From Paenibacillus artemisiicola (GTDB lineage Bacteria > Bacillota > Bacilli > Paenibacillales > Paenibacillaceae), in the NCBI RefSeq assembly GCF_017652985.1, contig NZ_JAGGDJ010000001.1, positions 434,001 to 498,000 on the forward strand: a stretch of 64,000 nt of DNA. The letters run 5' to 3'. The notes below the pieces were generated by a model that did no database searches, was not told the DNA's origin, and saw only the letters and a program-made list of their open reading frames with translations. Below, piece after piece: positions 58,125-64,000 of the stretch (the first letter of the stretch is position 1; every line of letters begins with the position of its first letter). Made by a program: the position numbers and the translations under genes.

Positions 58125-59276
58125 TTACGGTTTATTCGGAGGAGGCCCTTGCAATCCGATGCGCCGAATCTTGACGCGCGAATGAACCGTTACCTTCGCG
58201 TTCGAGAACGCCTGCTCCCACTTCGCGTCCAGCCGTGCCCACGCCTCGGGATGCTGACGGTTCACGGCTTGCCCGAAGTGGAACACGTCGACGCCCAGCT
58301 CCTTTTGCGCTTTCCGGATGACGGCAGCTTGGTCCTCTTCGACGCGGCGGTTCAATTCGGCTTCGAAGGCGCGCAGCACCTCGGGTTTGCGGAGGTCCGA
58401 GTCCGGAAGACTTTCCAGAATGACGCCGCTGCCCTTCAAGTCGACGTCGATGTCGACCCGATCGTCATGGACCGCGGTGCGGATGTCGCTGCCCAGCCGA
58501 GTGATGTTCGTATTGAACGCGCCTTGTCCGATCGGCGCGCTTGCCGTAATCGGGATGCGCTCCGTTTCGCCCGTGATCCATAACCGATAGGCGGATTCCA
58601 TCCGATTCAGATAGCCGGCCAGCCCCTGTTTTCGGTTCAGCACGGCCCTGCCGTAGATTTGCATCGTTTTTTTGCGCAGCTTCGCATCGTAGACGACTTC
58701 GACGGCAGGCAGGGTCGGTCCGCTGCCCGGGACGTTCTCCTCGATCAGAATCTCCAGGAGCGAATTGCCGGTCTTCTTGCCGATGATATGGCGGATCTTG
58801 GACAGCGCGATCGCGGGCATATTCTCGAGCGGATAGGATACCTGCATGAAGTCGAGCGCGGTTCCGCCCTTCACGACCCAAATATCGGATTTGAGCCGGC
58901 TGTCGGGATCCCGGGTGACCGAGTCCATGAGATCGGCGATCCCGGACTTCGCCATCTTCTCGCCGAAGTAGATATTATTGCGATGTCCGCGGGTGATTCT
59001 TCGGGACAGCTTCAGCTGCTGGTCCAGGAGGCATTCGGACACCGTTTTGCCGGTGCCCGTCTCGACCAAGTAGGACGGCTTGTTACCGCCTCCGGCATCC
59101 CCGGACTGCTTCGGAAGCATGAATTGCCCGATGAGCAGCAGCGATCCGTCGTCCAACCGGTCGACGCCGGATCCGAGCTCGAACAAGCGGTCGTTCAGTT
59201 CGCGGCGATCCCAGCATCCCGTCAGCGGAAGCAGCAGAAGGAGCGCCGCCAGCCAGCCGAATCGTAAACGTCGCAT
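58125..59276 (-). CDS. Ger(x)C family spore germination lipoprotein, locus 4
   Basis: A 383-residue lipoprotein. Lipobox LLLPLTGCWDRRELNDRLFE (Cys about residue 22), GSGVDRLDDGSLLLIGQFML, and near the C-terminus ELGVDVFHFGQAVNRQHPEA with WARLDAKWEQAF, the classic GerC ending. It starts one base after the A subunit stop codon, so the two are translationally coupled. Confidence 0.93.
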   Translation of the reverse strand: MRRLRFGWLAALLLLLPLTGCWDRRELNDRLFELGSGVDRLDDGSLLLIGQFMLPKQSGDAGGGNKPSYLVETGTGKTVSECLLDQQLKLSRRITRGHRNNIYFGEKMAKSGIADLMDSVTRDPDSRLKSDIWVVKGGTALDFMQVSYPLENMPAIALSKIRHIIGKKTGNSLLEILIEENVPGSGPTLPAVEVVYDAKLRKKTMQIYGRAVLNRKQGLAGYLNRMESAYRLWITGETERIPITASAPIGQGAFNTNITRLGSDIRTAVHDDRVDIDVDLKGSGVILESLPDSDLRKPEVLRAFEAELNRRVEEDQAAVIRKAQKELGVDVFHFGQAVNRQHPEAWARLDAKWEQAFSNAKVTVHSRVKIRRIGLQGPPPNKP

Positions 59277-59277
59277 A

Positions 59278-60768
59278 TTACCTCCTAAGGGGCTTGCCGC
59301 GGAGGATCGCCTTGAACGAATTCAGCTTCACCCTGGGCGCCCGAATGAGCACGTCTTTGATTTGGTCCGGCCGGAACGGGGCGATGGGGGACAGATAGGG
59401 AACGCCGAACGATTCCAATCGGGCCATGTGGACCAAGATGACGAGCGTGCCCACGGCGATGCCGTACAGCCCGAGCGCCCCGGAAACGATGAGCAGCGGA
59501 AACCGAAGGATCCGGAACGGGATGCTCATGTTGTACCGCGGGATGGCGAAGGACGCGATGCCGGTAATCGAGACGATGATGACCATCGGCGCGGACACGA
59601 TGCCCGCCTTGACCGCGGCTTCCCCGATGACGAGGGCGCCGACAATGCTGACGGCGGAGCCGACGGCTTTGGGGAGGCGGACGCCTGCTTCGCGCAAGCC
59701 CTCGAACAGGAATTCCATCAGCAGCGCTTCGATGACGCCGGGAAACGGCACGCCTTCGCGCGCGGAAGTAATGTTCGGCAGGAAATTCGTCGGCAGCAGC
59801 TGCGGATGGAACGTCGTCACGGCTACGTACAGGGAAGGCAAGTATAAGGACACGACGAACAGGATGTACCGGGTCCAGCGCACGAGCGTCGCGTACATAA
59901 ACCGTTCATAGTAATCCTCGGCCGCTTGAAAGGCCGTCCAGAACGTAATCGGCAAAATCAAGACTTGCGGCGCCCCGTCGGTCAAGATCGCGATCTTGCC
60001 TTCCATCAGATTCGCCGCCACGATATCCGGGCGTTCCGTGTTGATGGTCTGCGGGAAGGGGCTGAACGATTGGTCCTCGATGAATTCTTCGATATAGCCG
60101 GTTTCCAGCACGGCTTCCGTCCGCACGCCGTCCAAGCGCCGCATGACGAGCTCGAGCAGCTCCGGACGGACTTGTCCTTCCACGTACGCGATCACGACGT
60201 TCGTCTTGGTCATCGTGCCGAGCTTGATCGGTTTCAGCTTGAGCTGCGGCGTTTGGATCCGTCTGCGGATCAGGCTCGTATTGACTTGAAGCGTCTCGGT
60301 GAAGCTCTCCCGCGGGCCGCGAATGGCCATCTCGCTGGCCGGCTCGTCGACGGCGCGGTGCTCCCAGCCGGACGAATCGAGCAGGAGCGCTTCGTTCTCC
60401 CCTTGGACGAACACGGCCAGATGCGCCTGCAGGATCGATTCGGTAATTTCCCGCAGGCTGCTCTCGCCGCGGATCGGCCGCACGACGGAGAAATGCTCCT
60501 TCACGGTCGGATAATCGACCGCTTGCTTGGCGCCGGAATGCGCCTTCTCCAAGACCCAGGATTGAAAGAGCGGCGATTGGAAGACGTTCTTGTCGATCAG
60601 GCCGTCAACATAGACCATCAGCATGGTGCAAGCTTCCGAGAGCTCGACCCGTTGATAGACGATATCGTAGCAATGCGCGAAGAGCTGCCGCAGCAGCGCC
60701 TCGTTCTCGTCCAAGCCGGCGCCGATCGTTTCCCGGGGATAGACGACGGGATTCCGCGAAGCGCGCAT
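59278..60768 (-). CDS. Spore germinant receptor A subunit (GerA family), locus 4
   Basis: A 496-residue A subunit. MAIRGPRESFTETLQVNTSL near 150 and INTERPDIVAANLMEGKIAI near 245 lie in the cytosolic half; FPGVIEALLMEFLFEGLREA, RLPKAVGSAVSIVGALVIGE and LESFGVPYLSPIAPFRPDQI in the membrane half. It heads an A-C-B (gerK-like) operon. AAGGGGT is a modest ribosome-binding site before ATG 60768. Confidence 0.93.
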   Translation of the reverse strand: MRASRNPVVYPRETIGAGLDENEALLRQLFAHCYDIVYQRVELSEACTMLMVYVDGLIDKNVFQSPLFQSWVLEKAHSGAKQAVDYPTVKEHFSVVRPIRGESSLREITESILQAHLAVFVQGENEALLLDSSGWEHRAVDEPASEMAIRGPRESFTETLQVNTSLIRRRIQTPQLKLKPIKLGTMTKTNVVIAYVEGQVRPELLELVMRRLDGVRTEAVLETGYIEEFIEDQSFSPFPQTINTERPDIVAANLMEGKIAILTDGAPQVLILPITFWTAFQAAEDYYERFMYATLVRWTRYILFVVSLYLPSLYVAVTTFHPQLLPTNFLPNITSAREGVPFPGVIEALLMEFLFEGLREAGVRLPKAVGSAVSIVGALVIGEAAVKAGIVSAPMVIIVSITGIASFAIPRYNMSIPFRILRFPLLIVSGALGLYGIAVGTLVILVHMARLESFGVPYLSPIAPFRPDQIKDVLIRAPRVKLNSFKAILRGKPLRR

Positions 60769-60937
60769 GTCCGCACGACCCCCTTAACATTTTCCATATT
60801 ATCCTTCCCTGCGCCAAATTTATGCAACGCGCATCGCCGCCCGTCCCGCGGCTTCGGCGACGTATATTTCCGGGAGATCGAAGTCATGATACATGCGAAT
60901 AAGCGGTACGATAACGGATGGCAAAGGAGAAGGAAGC

Positions 60938-61708
60938 ATGGGAAAACTCGACGGAAAAGCAGCGCTCATTACGGGGGGCAGCAGCGGCATCGGATTGACG
61001 ACCGCCAAATTGTTCATCGCGGAAGGCGCGAAGGTCGCGATCACGGGCCGGAACCAAGCGACGCTGAGCGCGGCGGCGGCGGAGCTCGGCCCGAGCGCCC
61101 TCGCGGTTCAGGCGGAGGCGGCCGATCCCGCCGGCATGGCGCAGGCGGTGGCCAAAACCGTGGAAACGTTCGGCCGCTTGGACATCGTCTACGCGAATGC
61201 CGGCATCTCGTCGGCAACCCCGCTCGAGGGCACGGAGGTGTCGGTCTTCGAGAACGTGCTCCGGATCAACGTGACCGGGAGCTTCGTCACGGTGCAGGCG
61301 GCGCTGCCGCATCTGAAGGAAGGCGCTTCGGTCATCTTGACCGGCTCCACGCGCGCGACGGACGGCACGCCGACGCGCGCCGCCTACGCGGCGAGCAAAG
61401 GCGCCATCAGCAGCATGGCGCGCGTGTTCGTCGCCGAGCTGTCGCCGCGGGGCATCCGCGTGAACACGGTGGTGCCGGGGGCGACGCGCACCCCGATCTG
61501 GAACAAGTCGACGGCCGAAGAGACCGCCCGGCTGGAAGCCGCTCAGGCGCGCACGATTCCGCTGAACCGGATGGGCGATCCGGACGAAATCGCGCATGCC
61601 GTCCTGTTCCTGGCGTCCGACGATTCCTCCTTCGTTCAAGGCGCGGAGATCACCGTCGACGGAGGAGCCCGTTCCGCGCCGCTCGGAGCTCCCGTTTATC
61701 GGCAATGA
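60938..61708 (+). CDS. SDR family oxidoreductase
   Basis: A 256-residue classical SDR. It has ALITGGSSGIGLTTAKLFIA at residues 9-28, YANAGI near 86, the catalytic Ser in VILTGSTRATDG near 138, Tyr/Lys in YAASKGAISSM near 153, VVPGATRTPIW and the C-terminal FVQGAEITVDGGARSAPLG. AAAGGAGAAGGA precedes ATG 60938; the frame extends to 60893 without a site. The glucose/3-oxoacyl-reductase-like fold is clear, the substrate is not. It is divergent from germinant locus 4. Confidence 0.9.
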   Translation: MGKLDGKAALITGGSSGIGLTTAKLFIAEGAKVAITGRNQATLSAAAAELGPSALAVQAEAADPAGMAQAVAKTVETFGRLDIVYANAGISSATPLEGTEVSVFENVLRINVTGSFVTVQAALPHLKEGASVILTGSTRATDGTPTRAAYAASKGAISSMARVFVAELSPRGIRVNTVVPGATRTPIWNKSTAEETARLEAAQARTIPLNRMGDPDEIAHAVLFLASDDSSFVQGAEITVDGGARSAPLGAPVYRQ

Positions 61709-61818
61709 ACGGCTCGTAAAAAACGGCTATAATCGTTCTTTCGCTTGCCGCCGAGAGGCCCAGCATGCGTTAATATAGATGTCGGCCGACGAAATCTTCG
61801 CGAAAGGAGATGGTCCCA

Positions 61819-61851
61819 TTGATCACGCATACGGAGGTGATTTCCGCCTAA
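61819..61851 (+). CDS. Possible 10-residue leader peptide
   Basis: TTG-initiated frame encoding MITHTEVISA, 8 bases after AAAGGAGATGG. Its last codons form the left arm of a hairpin, and a terminator follows 22 bases after its stop, so it has the layout of a transcription-attenuation leader. Too short for homology judgement. Confidence 0.4.
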   Translation: MITHTEVISA

Positions 61852-61865
61852 CGGCGGAAGTCGCC
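61836..61865 (+). promoter_or_regulatory. Hairpin within the leader, masking an anti-SD-like sequence
   Basis: GGTGATTTCCGCC (61836-61848) pairs with GGCGGAAGTCGCC (61853-61865) with two G-U pairs and a four-base loop. The left arm overlaps GGAGGTGAT (61833-61841), an exact Shine-Dalgarno match that no supported start codon uses. Confidence 0.55.
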
Positions 61866-61872
61866 ATCAGGA

Positions 61873-61898
61873 GGGAGGCCATGCGGCCTCCCTTTTAT
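61873..61898 (+). terminator. Terminator of the leader transcript
   Basis: GGGAGGCC pairs perfectly with GGCCTCCC across ATGC, followed by TTTTATT. It stops or regulates transcription before the CD3324-like gene, or ends a small RNA. Confidence 0.85.
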
Positions 61899-62007
61899 TG
61901 CATCGCCTAGTCGACGGATGGATCCGTTTTCATTTATAGTAAGCATAGGCGCGCGTTTGCGCGCGACAAGGCATGAATCCATATGACGACGAGAGGGGGA
62001 AGGGAAC

Positions 62008-62103
62008 GTGAACAACTTGTTTTCCGGCGGAGGAACGACGGGCGAAACGATGAAGGAGGTTTACGTTGACCTACAAAAACGGAAAAGATGTGCTTCCCCC
62101 TAA
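62008..62103 (+). CDS. Possible 31-residue peptide overlapping the CD3324-like start
   Basis: GTG-initiated frame MNNLFSGGGTTGETMKEVYV and 11 further residues, preceded by GGGGGAAGGG. It overlaps the start of the next gene by 38 bases in another frame, so its translation could open the downstream ribosome-binding site. Weak evidence. Confidence 0.25.
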   Translation: MNNLFSGGGTTGETMKEVYVDLQKRKRCASP

Positions 62104-62332
62104 TTTATTGGAGGAGCTTCAGCGCTATATTCAAGGCGAACTGCTGTATATCCCGAAGCCGGACAACGAGCGCGCGGCATGGGGAGAGAAGAGCGGCTCG
62201 CGCGTGCTGATCGCGCGGCGCAACGAGGAAATCTACCGGTGCTACAGGGACGGCAGCACCGTGCGCGAACTTGAACGGCGGTATCACTTGTCCGGCGAAA
62301 GCATTCGCAAAATCATCTCCGCGATGCGATAG
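62066..62332 (+). CDS. CD3324-like / Mor-type small DNA-binding protein
   Basis: An 88-residue protein with MTYKNGKDVLPPNLLEELQR, YIQGELLYIPKPDNERAAWG and a C-terminal helix-turn-helix NEEIYRCYRDGSTVRELERR followed by YHLSGESIRKIISAMR. It matches the CD3324-family pattern found in Firmicutes (N-terminal KxIxPxxLxxxIQxYxxGxxxYIP, C-terminal helix-turn-helix related to Mor activators). The start is TTG, 7 bases after AAGGAGGT. It probably binds DNA; targets are unknown. A strong terminator follows. Confidence 0.82.
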   Translation: MTYKNGKDVLPPNLLEELQRYIQGELLYIPKPDNERAAWGEKSGSRVLIARRNEEIYRCYRDGSTVRELERRYHLSGESIRKIISAMR

Positions 62333-62353
62333 CTCGTCGCGAGATAGGCGCAG

Positions 62354-62387
62354 AACGGCAGCCCGAGACGGGCTGCCGTTTTTTTGC
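62354..62387 (+). terminator. Terminator after the CD3324-like gene
   Basis: AACGGCAGCCC pairs perfectly with GGGCTGCCGTT across five bases and runs into TTTTTTT. Confidence 0.92.
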
Positions 62388-62590
62388 ATGCCGGGGCCGT
62401 TAAGGCGCCGTTCGTCACGCGGCGCTTGCGGACACGAATAGCGCGGCCGCATGTCCGACTGTTCCTCGCGCTGGAATCGGTCTGCCGCTCCCGCGCCGCG
62501 TCCCGCGCAACCGGTTTCCTGAATAAGGGCAGTACCGCAAGCAAATACTGCGTAGAGTTCCTTAAAATGGATTGGCGCCTGGAGGTAAGG

Positions 62591-64000
62591 ATGGAACAGC
62601 GGAAGATACGGCTCGCGCCTTCGGTTACCCGGAATCTGGACGCGCTGCGCCGCGAGTTTGCGGATAACGACCAGTTCAGCATCCACTTGTTCGAGTCCGG
62701 CGCGGGCGAAGCCTCGGCCGCCTTGGCGTACTTGAGCGTCTTGGTCGATCAATCCCGGCTGCATCAGCATATCCTTCCTTGGCTCAGCGAGCGCGCGGGC
62801 GCGGCCGGAGCGTCCGCCGCCTCGCTGGCCGAGTCGGCCCGCGCGCAAGGCATCGAAGGAACGGTATCGGATCTGACCGAAGCCGTGCGCTTCATCGCGA
62901 ATGCCGGCATCGTGCTGTTCATCGAGGGCCGAACGGACGCGCTCGGGATGGCATTGCCGGGGTACGGGAAACGGGCGCTCGAGGAGCCGGTGCTGGAAGT
63001 GAACGTGCGGGGACCGCGGACCGGCTTCATCGAGGACCTCGATACGAATCTGGGCTTGGTGTACCGCCGGCTGAAGACGCCGAAGCTGAAGGCCAAATCG
63101 TTCGTCGTCGGGGAGGAAAGCCGGACGGACGTCGCGGTGCTGTATCTTGCGGACCAGGCGGACCCCGAGGTGCTGCGCGAGGTCGAGCGAAGACTGGCTT
63201 CCATCCGGCAGAACGTCGTGGTCGACAGCGCCCAGATCGAGGAGTGGATTCAAGACAGCCCGTATTCGCCGTTCTCGCAGATCCTGAATACGGAACGGCC
63301 CGACCGGGTCGCGACGGCGCTGAACCAGGGGAAGATCGCCATCCTGACGGACGGCAGCCCGAACGCGCTGCTGGCGCCGTCCGCGTTCACGGATTTCCTG
63401 CATCCCAGCGAGGACTTGTACGAGAAGTTTTACTTCGCCAATTTTTTGCGCCTTTTGCGGCTGCTCACGCTGTTCATTTCGCTGTTCCTGCCGTCCATCT
63501 ACGTCGCGCTGACCACGTTTCACCTGGAGATGATCCCGACGCCGCTGATGCTGACGTTCCTCTCGACGAAAGCGGGCATCCCGCTGCCGACGTTCCTCGA
63601 AGCGCTGCTGATGGAGATCGCCTTCGAGGTGCTGCGGGAGGCAAGCCTGCGGCTGCCGCGGGCGATCGGCCAATCCGTGAGCATCGTCGGGGCGCTCATC
63701 ATCGGGGAAGCCGCCGTGCAATCGGGCATCGTCTCGAAGCCGGTGGTCATCGTCGTCGCGATGACCGGCATCGCGTCCTTCACGATCCCGTCCTTCAGCA
63801 CGGCCATCACGCTGCGGCTGCTGCGGTTTCCGCTGATCATGATCGCGGCGTGGACCGGCGTGCTCGGGATATCGCTCTGCATGTTCGCCGTCGTGCTGCA
63901 CCTCTGTTCCTTGACGTCCTTCGGCACGCCGTACCTGCCGACGTTGGAATGGAAGCGCTGGAAGGACTTCGTCAGCCGGCACGTGATGCTGCCGATCAAG
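62591..64000 (+). CDS. Spore germinant receptor A subunit (GerA family), locus 5, cut by window edge
   Basis: An open frame of 470 codons that continues past the right end. MEQRKIRLAPSVTRNLDALR opens it after GGAGGTAAGG; ATG 62567 is a possible earlier start. The cytosolic half has EVNVRGPRTGFIEDLDTNLG near 150 and SQILNTERPDRVATALNQGK near 235. The membrane half has LPTFLEALLMEIAFEVLREA, RLPRAIGQSVSIVGALIIGE and LTSFGTPYLPTLEWKRWKDF, placing the true C-terminus only a few dozen residues beyond the edge. It should be followed by C and B subunit genes outside the window. Confidence 0.93.
   Translation, partial: MEQRKIRLAPSVTRNLDALRREFADNDQFSIHLFESGAGEASAALAYLSVLVDQSRLHQHILPWLSERAGAAGASAASLAESARAQGIEGTVSDLTEAVRFIANAGIVLFIEGRTDALGMALPGYGKRALEEPVLEVNVRGPRTGFIEDLDTNLGLVYRRLKTPKLKAKSFVVGEESRTDVAVLYLADQADPEVLREVERRLASIRQNVVVDSAQIEEWIQDSPYSPFSQILNTERPDRVATALNQGKIAILTDGSPNALLAPSAFTDFLHPSEDLYEKFYFANFLRLLRLLTLFISLFLPSIYVALTTFHLEMIPTPLMLTFLSTKAGIPLPTFLEALLMEIAFEVLREASLRLPRAIGQSVSIVGALIIGEAAVQSGIVSKPVVIVVAMTGIASFTIPSFSTAITLRLLRFPLIMIAAWTGVLGISLCMFAVVLHLCSLTSFGTPYLPTLEWKRWKDFVSRHVMLPIK

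Larger units (their letters stand above)
61709..62065 (+). other. Intergenic region with leader-like elements
   Basis: 357 bases containing a 10-residue leader frame, a 13-bp hairpin and a terminator (61819-61898), then a short frame at 62008-62103. No tRNA or known riboswitch class is recognised. Confidence 0.55.

Noticed and set aside
1..64000. tRNA, rRNA, known riboswitch classes, prophage or insertion sequences
   Set aside because: No cloverleaf with conserved GTTCRANNC, no rRNA sequence, and no transposase, integrase or phage structural gene was recognised on either strand.

Overview
The window is GC-rich DNA from an endospore-forming Firmicute. It is most like the Paenibacillaceae (Cohnella or a high-GC Paenibacillus). 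The evidence is five gerA-type spore germinant-receptor loci, a KinB-like sporulation kinase, a CcpA cre-like box, AGGAGG ribosome-binding sites, sigma-A promoters, rho-independent terminators and frequent GTG/TTG starts. I see no rRNA, tRNA, CRISPR array, insertion sequence or phage module.

Layout. 1-8 kb: a decayed STM4011-family radical SAM gene, a GNAT acetyltransferase, a TetR regulator, two closely related SDR oxidoreductases (the second divergent from an AraC regulator), an APH(9)-like kinase with a possible leader peptide, and an MFS carrier. 8-18 kb: a carbohydrate locus with a GntR/HutC repressor, a family-4 phospho-glycosidase, an ABC importer without its own ATPase (two permeases and a lipoprotein), a TIM-barrel isomerase, a Gfo/Idh/MocA dehydrogenase and, unusually, a gamma-glutamyltransferase. 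18-27 kb: an MFS carrier, an ECF sigma/anti-sigma pair, a secreted 14-repeat RCC1 propeller protein, a SnoaL-like protein, an SDR, a DUF1330 gene with a frameshifted 3' end, and a helveticin-J-like secreted protein.

27-64 kb is dominated by germinant-receptor loci: 27.4-31.5 kb (minus, A-C-D-B), 43.1-46.9 kb (plus, A-C-B-D), 51.1-54.6 kb (minus, A-B-C, with a divergent A subunit), 57.0-60.8 kb (minus, A-C-B), and an A subunit starting at 62.6 kb that runs off the right edge. Between them lie a TetR regulator, the KinB-like kinase, a dienelactone hydrolase, a free-standing MurF-like ligase, a two-gene operon (MppP-like PLP enzyme plus a D-2-hydroxyacid-dehydrogenase homologue lacking the usual catalytic Glu/His), a cupin protein, a large secreted clan GH-D glycosidase with a discoidin domain, a macrolide-type glycosyltransferase next to a short UvrA-like ABC ATPase (both of kinds linked to drug resistance), a Fur-controlled pair of iron-siderophore binding lipoproteins, another SDR, and a CD3324-like small DNA-binding protein behind an attenuator-like leader.

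The most promising unusual material is the concentration of five diverse germinant receptors, the MppP-like/dehydrogenase pair, the leader peptide and hairpin before the APH(9)-like gene, the sugar locus containing a gamma-glutamyltransferase, and the orphan leader/terminator at 61.8 kb. All functions are inferred from sequence recognition. No database search was run.
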